NCBI GenBank assembly: GCA_037976565.1
Contig: CP137675.1
Span: 1,869,323-1,933,322, forward strand
From: Mesocentrotus franciscanus
Lineage: Eukaryota > Echinodermata > Echinoidea > Camarodonta > Strongylocentrotidae
DNA: 64,000 bases
Reading direction: 5' to 3'
Part shown: positions 1 through 12,409 of the stretch, piece by piece
How the letters are laid out: each line of letters starts with the position of its first letter
Numbering within the stretch: position 1 is the first letter of the stretch
Made by a program: the position numbers and the translations under genes
Notes under the pieces: model-generated
The model's input: the letters and a program-made list of their open reading frames with translations, nothing else
Told to the model about the DNA's origin: nothing
Database searches by the model: none

Positions 1-157
1 TGCCTACCGTAGCAACAAACAGAGTTGACAAAAGACTTAACTCCGTGTCGTTGACGATCAGCCATGCATCAAGTCTTTCGTCTTCTTTGTGCAAGGCTGA
101 TCGTCAACGAAACGGAGCGAAGTCTTTTGTCAACTGTGTTTGTTGCTACGGCAGGCA
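1..157. repeat. Fold-back inverted repeat (MITE-like)
   Basis: Bases 1-63 and 95-157 are near-perfect reverse complements: TGCCTACCGTAGC at the left end pairs with GCTACGGCAGGCA at the right. They enclose a ~31 bp loop that repeats the AAGTCTTT word found in the arms. There is no coding capacity. The left flank is outside the window, so a target-site duplication cannot be checked and the element could start earlier. It is probably a non-autonomous DNA transposon, with the family unknown. Confidence 0.8.
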
Positions 158-591
158 GCCAGTGAAAAACGAACTCGTTTAATCAAATTATGCATTACTT
201 TAAACAAACAGAACTTTGTTATTCCTGGCTCATTTTTCCTGATTGAGTTGTCATATGAAAGGGCAGAAATTGAACTTTCTAGAAATGTGATTTTCTCCTT
301 GAAATTCAGATACCGCCCGCCAAATTACTTTATAATTATGATTAAGTTATGATAAAACATCGATAATTCTCGGTTTCGTTTTTTTCTGGGACGCACTGTA
401 TATATATATAAATGTATGTTTGTATACATAAACAAATGTAAGTAAATAACCCGTATAACAGTTTTGGCAACTCTCGTGGAAATAAATACAATGCGAGAGC
501 AAGTGAGAGAATAATGGTTGCATAGCTTAAATAAAAGTTTCTCATTTCTGTCGTCCCTTTCAGAATCTTTTGCAAAGGTAAAAAAACATGT

Positions 592-655
592 CTCCGCCGG
601 GAATCGAACCGGGTCACTGGCTCTCCCAACTACAACTCTCTTTCTGGCTCACATA
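592..655 (-). other. tRNA-like fragment with B box (pseudo-tRNA or SINE head)
   Basis: On the minus strand the sequence contains GGTTCGATTCC, an exact RNA polymerase III B box, inside a T-arm-like hairpin with one C-C mismatch. It is followed by an acceptor-like CGGAGACA. Upstream lies a D-loop-like TAGTTGGGAGAGC. The anticodon arm is missing, so this is not a functional tRNA. A truncated tRNA-derived SINE is the simplest reading. Confidence 0.4.
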
Positions 656-2196
656 CTTTCTCTTCTCTCTCTCTTCCTTTCTTCGTCTGTCATCGATTGC
701 TTAGTTTTGCATGAAAATAAGAGGAATCAAGAAATTACATGAATTATTCATACATTAGGCTGTTAGAAATTAGTTGCTTAACTTTTTCTTATGACCACCC
801 CAAAATATTTTTAAAGGGTGAGCTGAGGATGCAGGGTTATCCATTTAACGACAACATTATACGGGATTCTTTTTTTTGTCCTTCTTTAATTCTTTCTTTC
901 TTCGCTTTCTTTTTCCTGCTCATCGAAAACTAATGTAACATCAATCATGACCTATCGAAGAACACATCATACTCTTTTGCACCATAATTGCCTGATAATG
1001 ATACATCACTCAGCATTACAACATACAAATCTATACTACATGAGTTTTTACTTTAGCAATTTTCACGTCCACAATGTCTGGGTCATTAAAGATCAAAATT
1101 ACATTTCTTTACACTATGTACAACGCTTTCTTATTGATCGGGCATATAATCCTAAGGGCCACTTCCCTCTAGGTGTTGTCAGATCTAAGAAAGTCATCCA
1201 TGTCTGTAGGAGATCCTCACTTCAACTGATATCAATGGAACTGCAACTTATAGTACATTGTTCCTTAAAGTTCTAGCTTTATGCATCTTGAGCAAATGCT
1301 GAACCGTGTATATTATTTTGATTATGATCTACACGTTACCACGTTTACCCATTGATTAGTTGTAATGCACATGTAGTATACATGGGAAAACATATAAAAC
1401 AGAAATGTTAAATTCATTGTATAAATTTACAAATGTTATACCTTTACATTTTGTCTCATTAACATAGACATAATATTTTCCTTGACCAAAGAAACCAACT
1501 CTCTATCGAAAAAAAAGTTAAACATGTTTCTACTTTATATCTCGCATGCCATTGTGGAACATATATCTATTTTTATTTTCGGTTATTTGACTATTTGATA
1601 AAATAGGGACGTTATTTCTTTATTTCAAAGGCCTAAACCTTTGATGATGCATTAGGCCATACTATTACAGTAATATGATTATCGCGCGGGTATTTGATGG
1701 TGCAACCATTCACAAGATCACCAGCATGCATTGCAGGTTTGACCATGATGTTGTCCAAGATTGCAGATTATTAACGATGCAGCCACCAATCCGCTTCATA
1801 AGTTTGTTGGTAACTTTTCCATGCTGTGACAATCCTCTGTCGTTTTTCTAAATGAGAGAGTTGTGAATAAAATAACAAAATACTCGTTTTTATAAAATTG
1901 TAGTCAGGTCAATGTGAATATGATTTGGTTATAACTCACATTCATAACCCAAACATGAATCTAAATATATTGCACAGATTCAGTGACTACCGATGTATGT
2001 GTTACAAAGTCAGAAGTGACTAGAAAAAAGCCTTAAGAAAATAAATTTGTCTTCCGGATGTTTGTTAGAGTTTTTCACACTTTCCGCCAACATTTCCTGC
2101 AAAAACAATTTGAGGCATCTTTCGTCTGTAAACCACAGTTTTAACCTTTGACCGGTGCGTGTGCGGGGGTTAAATTGACCCCTCCCCCAGATCTCG
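656..2196. other. Non-coding 3' flank of the SLC22 gene
   Basis: No gene is recognised here. The longest open frame (947-1276, plus) has no domain and low-complexity His/Leu composition. From about 1640 the sequence resembles 12410-12990: both contain ATCGCGxGGGTATTTGAT and TTTTTCCATGCT followed by CTGTCGTTTTTCT. This marks one arm of a segmental duplication. Confidence 0.6.
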
Positions 2197-2202
2197 TTTA
2201 TT
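2197..2202 (-). promoter_or_regulatory. Candidate polyadenylation signal AATAAA
   Basis: AATAAA on the minus strand lies about 140 bases downstream of the SLC22 stop codon, a reasonable distance for a short 3' UTR. It is assigned by position and motif only. Confidence 0.4.
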
Positions 2203-2342
2203 CCAAACTTGGTGAATAGATTGAAGAATCTTCGCTTATTTTTATAAGATTAACATAGTCAACTATATTTGTTTGAATGGGAAATAAAATGTAAAAATTT
2301 AACAGATGCTACAGTCATTATAATTGGTACTTTAGAGTCAAC

Positions 2343-2556
2343 CTACATTCCAAATGTTTCACCATCTTCCAGTGTCTCGGGTAGCTTCTTGCCCCTGGTC
2401 TCAGGGAGGATGAGACATAGAGCGGCCGTCACCAGAGCAGCTATGGTCTGGAGAACAAGAGGACCAGGTGCCCATACATCATAGAGGAGTAGCACGAGAG
2501 GAGTTGCTATAGCAACCACACGAGATGCCGAGGAGCAGATGCCAATGCCCACACTC
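2343..2556 (-). CDS. SLC22A: SLC22 exon 10 (TM11-TM12, stop)
   Basis: Codes TM11 with Arg485, TM12, the PETRGKKLPET motif and a short acidic C-terminus ending at TAG (2345-2343). There is no PDZ ligand at the end. Confidence 0.92.
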
Positions 2557-5500
2557 CTTTTATGTATGAGAAGGAAAGGAGGATGGGATAGATTTTGATA
2601 TGGTTGCTGATTCGCACAGCTGTTAATTCCTTTCGCGTAAAAACAAACACAAGGAAGGTACCAAAAACTACAAATGATAACAAATTAGTTACAACAATTG
2701 TATTGAGGTAAATGAAATAAGATTAATATTCACTGATGTAGCCATTTAATGCTTTATTAATAGCTTTTAACATGAAACATCAGCTGAATGTTTTGATTAG
2801 ATTTCCTTTCTGAGCAAAAATGTAATACCAATATTATACTCTTTTCTCCTTCTCCACTGTTACTGGATTGATCTTCCTTTTCTTTTTCTTGGTGCAAGAC
2901 TGTCGTCAGGTATGTCTTTTATATGTGTATAATAGTAATAGGAGCTTAAGACCAATATTAATCGGTGTATTACCTCGTCACAGTCGGCAATATTTCAAAG
3001 GGATATATCAATCCAATCGCCCAGGAACAAGCGATACCAAACTTCCCCACCATGGCTACCCCAGTTTTTGCGGCACCGACAGCTGTAACAGCATTAACAG
3101 AGACAAAGCAATAGGACGTGAATCTAAAATTGAAATTTTGTTCATTAATCTCATTTTTGTTAGAGTCGTCAAATACATGTTAACCCGTTAACCGGTGAAA
3201 CCAGGTAATCCCTATATTAATTTTATGGAACAGATAAGAGTTCAGAGTCAGAGTGTTAAAGAGTGTAGTCCAGTAAACTAATATTTTGTGAAAGTGTTTG
3301 AGGCAAGCCCGACCAGCAAACCATAGGTTTCTAACAGGCCTAACTCTCCCCATACCCTCGGTGGTTTCGGTCTCTTGCATCTCATCCATTTAGTATCAAT
3401 GATGCCCCCCCCCCTCCATGATGCAAGTGCCCTCAATTACTGGACTCCTGCTACGCCACATAAGAGGGGGGTGTCTTCTTAGTATATTATGGAAAATGTT
3501 GATATGATACGGATTCAATATCTCGCCTCTTACCAAGAAAAGCATGAAACTTTCTAAAAGAAAAAAAAATCTACTAACTACAAACATGCGTGCAGATCCC
3601 TAGATAAAAAGATATAGTCCCTCTTCAGGGACTATTCTTCCGAATAGTAGATATGACTTTGTCAGAAGGCCCAAGAGACCGACAGCCAGCGAGACCGATG
3701 TCGATTCCGTGCCATGTCCGTTTCGGGGGATTTCCCCCAAATGACTTTACTTACGGGTGAAAATGGCGATAAAACTAGCGATGCCGGATATGACGAGACA
3801 AGCGATGAGGCTGTATCGACGTCCAACCCTTTCAATAACTGGTATGCAAATGATCATAGCAACTATTTCTACCACTCCTGAGATAAGGAAACTAAGGTAG
3901 ATATTGACCCCGAAGTTTCCCGTGCTTAGATGCAATCCGTAGAAGATCAGGTTATTGGTCATCCTAGAAGAAAGGTAGATGGAAAAAAAAAGATCTTAGC
4001 TTTAGAAATGTGTTGTTACAAGAAAATGTTGAGAATATGTTGGAAGGAAAGTTACAAGTTATGACTTCGTTAGAGATCAAATTGGAAGAACATGCCACCG
4101 TGTGACAAAAAAGATAGAATGTAGCAATTGAAGTACTATGGCCTTACTTGAAGACGAGTAGAGGATGATATTTTGTGAGATAATTATGCAAAGAGGCTCG
4201 TAGAGACGAGGCAGACAAATATCTTAAATGGACCGACGAAACTAAACAGTCAACAGGTCTGTCGCTTGTCTCAGTTCATTGTAGAGACAGAAGACAGAAC
4301 ACCCTGGAGAACAATCGATATAAATCGGCGATATAAGTCAATTGAGATCATTCACGATGAAACTAGTTCCTTAAATTTGTGCGGCGTTCAGGTGGATACG
4401 CCAACGGACAATGGATCAAGTAGTTATCAGTTCGAGCCGCGAAACCATGATCTGTGACCAAACATATGCCATTCTCAACCCAGGTGTAGTAAAGAGATAT
4501 CTTGAAGGGAGTAATTGATTGATTGCTTTCATTCAATCAGTCGGCGCCTTGAGCATCCCCTGGGATTGATATCTGCGTAATATAAATTTACCTTTCATTT
4601 ATTCTTTATTATTATCACTATTATTACCTTTCTTGTTCATAATCCAACTTTCGGTCTGATCAACATAAATGCACTTACCAAACAATGATCAACACGATCA
4701 TTCTTTTTCGTAGGACAGGTGTTCGGAAGAGATCGGTAAGATTCGGATCACGGTTCCTCTCAGGATTTTTCGTTTCCTTTGAGGAAAATAAAGAAAAGTA
4801 TTTACGAGAATTAACTACGGTAGTACATATTATTATCAGCAAAGAATGCAACATCTCCTCCATGAAGAGTGAAGGCAAGAATTTTATGTTTACATTGGTA
4901 AACCAATGTTTGTAAACAACAAAGTAAACAACGTTAATTACCATAGATTTCTCATATAAGGAAAAGTGCTTAACCACCCCTCACACCCACCACTCCCACA
5001 CATGCACATACATACGTCCACGCGTTCGCACTAACACATATGCACGCACTAACACATATACACACACCCACACACACACACATTTGGAAAACGTGACAAA
5101 AAAAAAAGATATCAAGACTTAAATCGCGCCAAAACAAAAAACGATAAATCAACAGAAATGGCAGAACATTTCCTTTTCGAAAAAAAAGTCACCATAAAGT
5201 CTTTTCTCGATTACAACACATCAAAGCCAAGTTATTATTGCTTAAAAATTACCCTTTTCCTGTAAAAGTTGTGCTGGTAGAAGAAATCATCTGTGAGTTT
5301 GACCTTGTTGATCTTAGCTACCCTTTTAACTGTTGCTTGAGCCTCTTTATACCGACCTTTAGAGATTTGCCACCGTACTGATTCTGGGATGAAGCTAAAA
5401 TCATTGACATGAAGGAAATGAAAATAAAACCGTCCGGACAAGCAGGCAATGTTGTTTTAGTGAGAACTATTTTTACTTGAATTTATGGTTGTTTTAATTT

Positions 5501-6791
5501 TGGGACATAATGATGAAGACACATAATCTTTCCTTTTGGAAAATCATAGCCATTGTCTAAATTGGCAATGCCATCCTTCGGGTAGTATACTACTATTGCC
5601 TTGTACATTTAGGTCACCTCATTCGAGCTCTATACTGTAAACAAGTTCCATTTGGAAATTATTTTTAAAAAGTTATAGATTGGTGTCAGAATACAAGTTG
5701 GTATATTTTTGAAATAGAATTCCTTAAAGTAATTTTTATACATGGTCATGAAAGTAGGTTATTCTTTGCTTTAAAATGTTTCAGAATTATTAAAACTTCC
5801 AGTATGGAAATTTGTAATGATTCTCAATGGGAATAACAAGAATTCTATTCGTAAACAGATGACAATGTATATATATATATAATCATACTGATAGATACAT
5901 CCATGAGTAGAGAATTTATTTCAGACCATGGTTACAACATTTGATTTTTTAATTCTCACACCAGTTTCAAACAAACAAATTTTCAATATTAATAGTTTGA
6001 AAAGGCACGTAAAATAGATTGTAAAATCCATATCAAAGACGGTTAAAAATCACGGACTTTAGCATCAACCCCCAAACATGAGAAAGTGCTAACATTTTAT
6101 AACTTTACGATGACAGGTCACTTTTCTATGTCGATTAAAGGGTCTCGCACCTAAGGAAATGACATCGCGTTGAATACGAGATTCATGGTGTCCAATATAT
6201 ATTGTTTAGGAGTTGATATAGATTGATGGTTCTACATATATCCTAAGATTTCTCATATACACGCATGGTGAGCTATATCACAAAACAAGCAAAATGAGGA
6301 CTATCAGGGAAAATGATTGACCTGAACCTTTAAGTTAAACCTAACACAATTATACAATATTTTCCAGGGGTCCGACGTCTTTTGCTTGAATATCGACATT
6401 CAGCTTCAGCTTTCTACAAAAAATTGAAACTTTACATTGTATTAATAGTCGGTCCAGTAATTCAAATATACTGAATCCAGTCGATCAAATACACTTGGTA
6501 GGATCTAAAGACCAAGTAAAGATCGAACTCGCTACCCGATTATGAGGTGACGGTTGCCAAACTATTGTAAATCTCGATATTCTCAGGCTGAAGGGGCCTA
6601 TGGCTGTAGTAGTAGTAGTAGTGGTGGTAGTAGTGGTAGTAGTAGTAGTTGTAGTAGTGGTAGTAGTAGTAGTAGTTGTAGTAGTGTTAGTAGTAGTTGT
6701 AGTAGTAGTAGTAGTAGTATTAATTGTAGTAGTGGTAGTAGTAGTAGTAGTAATAGTAGTTGTAGTAGTAGTAGTAGTAGTAATTGTAGTA

Positions 6792-6824
<33 letters not shown>

Positions 6825-6836
6825 ATTGTAGTAGTG

Positions 6837-6869
<33 letters not shown>

Positions 6870-7016
6870 ATAGTAGTAATTGTAGTAGTGGTAGTAGTAG
6901 TAGTAGTAGTATTAATAGTAGTAGTAGTAATAGTAGCAGTAGTAGCAGCAGTAGTTAATGTAGCAGTGGTGGTAGTAGTAGTAGTAGTAGTAGTAATAGT
7001 AGTAGTAGTATTAATT

Positions 7017-7055
<39 letters not shown>

Positions 7056-7070
7056 TTAATTGTAGTAGTG

Positions 7071-7143
<73 letters not shown>

Positions 7144-7155
7144 TAGTAATAATAA

Positions 7156-7190
<35 letters not shown>

Positions 7191-10100
7191 ATTGTAGTAG
7201 TATAAAGTAGAGGTAGTAGTAGCAGCAGCAACAGTAGCGGCAGTAGAAGTAGTAGACTTGATTAGATAACTTGTTTAGCACTAGGGTGCTTTTGTCATAA
7301 GGTCCATGATAAAAAGATGGCCGCTTGTCATTTCCCCTATTCAAATAGATCAATTGGAAAATAGAAATAAAACAAGAAGAGGTATACTCACGGGTAAAAG
7401 AAGAAGTAGATGGCAAAGGTCAAATGAAGTGCTAGGAGAAGATAGCGCCAATTCTTGATAAAGTAGGCGTAGAAAGTGAGTAGAATATATCCTAAAGGGA
7501 ACGCAGCAGTCAACATGACGCTGACAAACGCGCGTTTCGACGGACCTACAAACTCTGTACCTGATGGAAGAAATACAAGAAAATCTCGTTAATAAATAGT
7601 AAAGTAATTCAGCACTTCATCTCGAAGAGACTTAATGAATTAATGAATAATTACGAACCCGAAAATTCTTAATAACTTGTGATAATTTTGTTTAACATAG
7701 AACTGACAAAACTGTTTAGATTCGAATTCGTCTATATTCATCGCATTAAAATCATATTAATTTTTGTCGAGAAACCGTCTGAATATAGTAAGGTAAGTGT
7801 GATTTATTTTTACAATGAGGGTAGATTTTATTGGAATATGTTTTAGCTTTCTAATGTGTTTGTTTCCATGTTACATAACCAATCAGGATAATTTTCAAAC
7901 AAAACATATTTCACAAAACATTGATATCTATATATGCATGTATCATACACAGCAAATTATTCTCATTTGGCTGTGAGTTGTAACCAAAAGCCTTAGGTGT
8001 TTTTTAATTTTTTGTAATCTGTATACCCTTTACAGATATAATATCGGTCCTAAGTCCCCTGGGTTTGCATCACACTGTTCAATCCTAGGCAAACCCTAAA
8101 CCCCCAAAGCTATCATTGAAGGGCACAGGACCAATAAGACTGATAACTGAAACTTCAAATATTTATTCGTCTTCGTAGCCCGGTGAAAACCCTAAACCTA
8201 CTAAATAAACCACAGGATGAGGGATGTCCAATGAAATGTAGTATTATTGGTGAATAGGGCTACAAATATGTTAGGAAATATCCAGGATTTTGTAAAAAGT
8301 GGGTGGAACAATTTCGAAATATCTTTTGACAACGAAAAAGGAGGTAAACACGTTCTTGATAACATGTACTTTTGGGATCTATAGTTTGAAAGGCACAAAC
8401 CTAAGTTATGGTGCACAATTTGTGTAGGCCCTACTTATATATACATGATTTGGTGTATTAAAAGGGTTCAAGGGATAGTTGTAATCCCCACCTCCAAAAA
8501 TGAGTTAATTAAATAAATAAATAATAGATAAAATAAACCCATAATTAACATAAAAATTATAATAGCAATAATAATATTAACAATAATAATAATAATAACA
8601 TTACCAAATAAATAAATAAATATATATTTTTTTAAGAAGACAAAAATAATATTTTTTTTTTCTCTTTATGCAACTAGGGCTGGCTAACCTATTACATACG
8701 AGATGAGAGCAAAGCCGAAACAGGCTCCCGCTTCTATTGTTCGCATGACGACGAAAGTGATGTAGTTGGGTGAGAACGCAGCACCAATGCCAAACAGCAC
8801 AAAGACGATGTTGCAGATGATGAGGGTTACTTTCCTCCCGAATCTACAGGTACAAAGGACAAAGTAAACAAAGTAATAAAGGTACAAACTAACAGATACA
8901 TAAACACACACCAAAAAAAAACACCCATATTCAACACTGCACGCAATCATAGACCCCTGTGAAAATTTACATTTGCCTGTGATTTTTACATTTTTTTTGC
9001 AATCAAACATGACAGAAGCCTACGGAATTACATATAGAACTTTACACGTGCGATGTTGCACCAAAGGACATTGAAAAGAGAGCCTTGATAAAGGTTTATC
9101 AGATATTGTTAACCGGTTACGAAATAAGTTAATTGCTAATCATTACAGGTTCGCTCACTTTTTTGAGAAATATTTTTCTTCTTCCGATGACAGAAACCCG
9201 TCTATGAAATGTTTTTTAAATCCGAAATCTAATATAGGGTGACCCAATAAAAACCAAACTAGCATACTTCTAATGATGTGGGATGTGATGCAAGGTGGGA
9301 GTTCAAATTTGTCCAGTATCCACGAAATTTTGTTTTTAATTAATTAATTTCATGTCTGTGTTCAAAAGTCATTAAAATGCCCCCTCCCCCCCCCAAAAAA
9401 AAAAGTATGTGGAATATTGTGTTTGTGTTCAAATTGACGTTTATCACAGCTTGCCTAAAGCTCAAACATAGTACCACTTTTTGAAACTACACAATGATAC
9501 GTTATTTTCTGCAAGGAGCACTGCCAATGGATGTTTTCAATACAGTTTCACAAAAAAATGTGACTACAACAAAAAATACTCAACAAGTTTTGGCAGATTC
9601 GATATCATATTTCTTCCGAAAAGATTCCCTAGCTTGTGGTACCCTTGAAATTTGTCCCGCGTCATTGAGAGTATGCCAGTCCATTTTGTTTGGGACACCC
9701 TGTATAAAGCATTATACCTATCGGCTATTGCACCAAAGGTCACACATCCGATCAGCACGCCAACGAAGAAGAGGGATTGGGATAGATTGATCAGGTATTT
9801 CCGCTCACAAACCAGGTCAAACTGTTTGAGAGTTTGAAAATTTGACAATGCATAACAAATGGATGACATAATAGATGCAGCACAAAAACGTTAGTAAGCT
9901 CTATATTTTCGTGCGTCATAACAATGATTAAAATCAACAAATTTTTAAAGAGTTATACGCCATCGGACGATACTATGCAACCCCCTCCAACCCGGGAAGA
10001 CGGATGGATGTACCATCATATACCCTTACCAGCTTCTCTGCATATCCCTACCACAACGAGAAATTATCCCCTGGAAATATGTTCAACTTGCTTTAAAAGA

Positions 10101-11581
10101 ATTTCCAAAAATATCGTTAAGTTGGGACATAAAATCAAGGATTAAGATTACTTTTGTTTTCAATATGTTTGATCAAATATTGAGGTTGTTAGACCAAGAA
10201 TAACGAAAAATAAACGTTTTTCTTGAAATAATATTAGTAACAATGATATCAATAATACTAATGATAATAATAATAATAATAATAATAATAGTAATAATAA
10301 TAATATATTGTAACAAATCCACTTGAAATCAAATGCTCAAGGCATAATCGTGCAAAAAATGAAATAATAATAAAATAAATCACATAAAACATTATCATTA
10401 TAAACAAAAGAACAGGAGTAATCTAAACATCTGGAAATGAAAGAGCACAATTAAATATTTACAGATATTGAATCCAACAGGTACATTTTAAGATTATTTA
10501 TGAAGAACGAAATTTTTTCTTAAAGTTTGATGAAGTAATATTCGAAAATGTTACCGATTGAGTTATGGTAAACAACGGCGATGCCATGTCATGCTCAAAT
10601 CCTTGATCACATGATATGATGTCATAGAAATTTTCACTCTGATTGGTGTTTTCTGCAAAGTACGCCATCGCATCGCTAAACGATACCTGGGAGACATCGT
10701 ACTTGTAACACTGATCGTATACAATCGTATCGTCGTCTGCTACAAAATGTGGAATGCTCAGATGTTTCTTGTAAAATGCACAGTCGCTTTTATTTAGTCC
10801 TAACCCGGTGCAGTTGGCAGTATCCCAGTTAGATACCTAGTGAAGTTAGCAAAATGTGAAAGTACGTGTAAGATACAATTTACAGAGTCAGATCCCTTGA
10901 GTAAAAAATGCCGACCCTGTGCCCCTTTAGAATATTGTTACCCATAAGCCCCACACCCTCGTGTTAGAAAATGTTAGCTAAACACGTCCACACGACAACT
11001 CAGTTATCTTAAAAGGAGCTGGTTGGTTGCAGTATCCTTTAACAAGCTTTGGAAAAGATCCAGTCTGGTCAGGTTCCAGTCTCTTGTGTTTTGGGAAGGT
11101 CTACTTTCTTCCTCAGCATTTTCTACATTATTTTCCTTTTCGTTGATAATCAACCGGCCCCAATTCCAAAATACCAAGTTTGGAAGGCTGCACAAACTTC
11201 CGTTGACCACTTTCCCGAAACATAACAAAGTTTGGTCTCGGGTCAATTTCATACGAGAACATACCAATAACAATCTGACATTTTTTGTGCAGTTAATTTT
11301 ATAGCACAGGTCATCATGGCCATGCAATCGGAGAGGGTGGGTTTGCTGAACATTTCAAATCAGGTACCATAGTTTGCGAAAAATTAAAAGATCAAGCATA
11401 ATTATGTCAATCGTTCTTTAACTGGACTTACAGAACACCAATGGTCAGCCGAAGTTGCCAGGAAAACAATAGCGAGAACATTGGTAACAGCTGGAAATTT
11501 GAAGGTAGACAGCAGGGCACAGGTGATCTTTTGGTAGGTACCGAACTCCCCAAGCGTAGGTAGAAAATCGTCGAAACCCAT
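2343..11581 (-). CDS. SLC22A: SLC22-family organic ion transporter (10 exons, complete)
   Basis: This is a twelve-helix plasma-membrane facilitator of the major facilitator superfamily. Exons (minus): 11581-11432, 10836-10555, 9821-9718, 8843-8689, 7560-7392, 5394-5253, 4776-4679, 3963-3755, 3082-2974, 2556-2343. All junctions are GT-AG, the phases are consistent, and the product is 543 aa, the family's usual size. The ATG at 11581 has A at -3 and G at +4 and follows an in-frame TGA at about 11611-11609. Visible family marks are the N-terminal FDDFL...GEFG, a large Cys-rich first extracellular loop (residues ~45-144, sequons near N58, N65 and N115), GAIADRFGRK (174-183), PESVRW after TM6, IERVGRRY (410-417) and PETRGKKLPET (524-534). 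Residue 485 is Arg where OCT1-3 have Asp, which favours an OAT/OCTN-like anion or zwitterion substrate over a simple cation (inference). The exact subfamily is not resolved. Confidence 0.93.
2974..3082 (-). CDS. SLC22A: SLC22 exon 9 (TM10)
   Basis: 109 bp, the typical family length. It codes GVAMVGKFGIA and IYPFEILPTVTR, matching the conserved TM10 and the E-x-x-PT-x-R loop. The donor is GTAATA. Confidence 0.88.
3755..3963 (-). CDS. SLC22A: SLC22 exon 8 (TM7-TM9)
   Basis: Codes the YGLxLxTGNxGxNIYL signature and the loop 8-9 motif IERVGRRY. The strong acceptor is TTCTAG and the donor GTAAGT. This exon is the parent of the pseudo-exon at about 13173-13366. Confidence 0.92.
4515..4640 (+). repeat. 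SINE-like 3' end with ATT-rich tail
   Basis: The sequence GGCGCCTTGAGC, then a word close to GCGCTATATAAAT, then a degenerate ATT run, resembles the 3' ends of tRNA-derived SINEs in marine invertebrates. A related GGCGCTATATAAAT occurs at about 30942-30955. Assigned by eye only. Confidence 0.35.
4679..4776 (-). CDS. SLC22A: SLC22 exon 7 (end of loop, TM7)
   Basis: Codes DLFRTPVLRKRM, the conserved end of the central loop, and the start of TM7. The donor is GTAAGT, with the Trp codon split across the intron. Confidence 0.87.
5253..5394 (-). CDS. SLC22A: SLC22 exon 6 (intracellular loop)
   Basis: Codes PESVRWQISKGRYKEA, the loop signature after TM6, then a basic Lys/Arg-rich stretch. At 142 bp it is longer than I expect for this exon, with extra residues DDFFYQHNFYRKR at its end, so the donor (GTAATT) is the least secure junction in the gene. 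Confidence 0.8.
6601..7255. repeat. (TAG)n microsatellite, ~650 bp
   Basis: An almost uninterrupted TAG/TAT/TGG trinucleotide tract in the SLC22 intron between exons 5 and 6. Repeated AATTGTAGTAGTGG blocks show that it grew by block duplication. The long poly-Thr, poly-Ser and poly-Val open frames across it are artefacts. Confidence 0.95.
7392..7560 (-). CDS. SLC22A: SLC22 exon 5 (TM5-TM6)
   Basis: 169 bp, the typical family exon length. It codes TEFVGPSKRA and two further helices up to the Tyr-Pro before the large intracellular loop. The donor is GTGAGT. Confidence 0.88.
8494..8612. repeat. AT-rich simple repeat
   Basis: AAAT and AAT runs in the SLC22 intron between exons 4 and 5. A second (AAT)n run lies at about 10255-10305 in the next intron. 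No other content is seen. Confidence 0.7.
8689..8843 (-). CDS. SLC22A: SLC22 exon 4 (TM3-TM4)
   Basis: A 155 bp exon, also the typical vertebrate SLC22A length. It starts by completing RFGRK and runs through TM3 and into TM4. The donor is the weaker GTTAGC. It was chosen because it is the only nearby site that joins exon 5 in frame. Confidence 0.88.
9718..9821 (-). CDS. SLC22A: SLC22 exon 3 (TM2, motif A)
   Basis: A 104 bp exon, the same length as in vertebrate SLC22A genes. It codes FDLVCERK, TM2 and the start of MFS motif A, completed across the intron as GAIAD-RFGRK. The donor is GTATAA. Confidence 0.9.
10555..10836 (-). CDS. SLC22A: SLC22 exon 2 (large extracellular loop)
   Basis: Codes residues 51-144 (94 codons, phase 0-0). 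It holds the conserved extracellular Cys residues and three N-X-S/T sequons, plus the family hallmark YDQCYKYDVS. The acceptor is CTAG and the donor GTAACA. The loop is about 94 residues here, roughly in line with OCT and OCTN loops. Confidence 0.88.
11432..11581 (-). CDS. SLC22A: SLC22 exon 1 (start codon, TM1)
   Basis: Codes residues 1-50: the cytoplasmic N-terminus with the family FDD...GEFG signature, TM1, and the start of extracellular loop 1 ending DHWCS. The donor is GTAAGT and the exon ends in phase 0. Confidence 0.92.
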
Positions 11582-12409
11582 GTTCTTTATCTGGTACGTA
11601 TCAAACACTCAATGTCGATGTACTAATATCTTAAAGTTGCTTTTATAACAGGATTCGATCAGGAAGGGGGGTGGGGGCGGGGGGGGGGCTCACAACAAAT
11701 TTACCTTGGACAATTTTCAACATGCATAACGATGAAAACAGAAGAAGGTCTTCATATTTTCAAATTTGCCGTCGCAACAGATGCTCTAAACATTTTGTTG
11801 TCAACACCCAAACATAAAATGTCATAAATGTTGAGATTTGCTGACAATAATGCAGAAAATACAGAAACTTTTAATGGGGGTGCCACGTCTGCATCCCCCT
11901 ATTTTTATAATTTGTATGCATATTCCCCATCTACTTCATCGGTGTTTTTACCTTTGTACCTCAAGTTGCTTACACAAGTTTTTATTAATTGCAGACACGG
12001 CATTGCATCGTGGGCATTAAGTGCCATTAAGAATGCTTAAAGAGATTGATCTTTGCCTGATAAATCTAAAAGATAACGAACTTTTGCCAATGCCGCAATG
12101 AGCCTGGTATGCGATTCATTGATGACTTGGCGTTTCCCGGTTTTATGCATTTACGATCGATTTTTATGGCATTGATCGCCTGCCACAGCCTCCGTGAACT
12201 TGACATGTGATATATTGATGACTAAGCATTTTCCCTGTGTCTTGTGTTTGAATGATGCGAAAGTTTAGTTAACCATGGATAGAATTTTACGGTATACTTT
12301 TGTTTAATTCATAGAATTTATTTATCAAAATCCAATTATTTTTTGAACCTGTATTGTACTGTCCATTCATTACAAAATTTGTCATAAATCTTAGTAACAT
12401 ATTGATTTA

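Noticed and set aside
592..655. Functional tRNA gene
   Set aside because: The B box is perfect, but the anticodon arm is missing and the acceptor stem has no 5' partner.
947..1276. 109-codon plus-strand open frame
   Set aside because: Composition is unremarkable AT-rich non-coding, with no domain and no supporting start or splice context.
3618..3644. Short perfect hairpin ATAGTCCCT-CTTC-AGGGACTAT in the SLC22 intron
   Set aside because: A stem of only 9 bp with no U-run or pairing extension; too short to support a microRNA or a terminator.
6485..7231. Long open frames of poly-Thr, poly-Ser and poly-Val on both strands
   Set aside because: They are translations of the (TAG)n microsatellite in an intron; every stop-free frame of such a repeat is open by chance.
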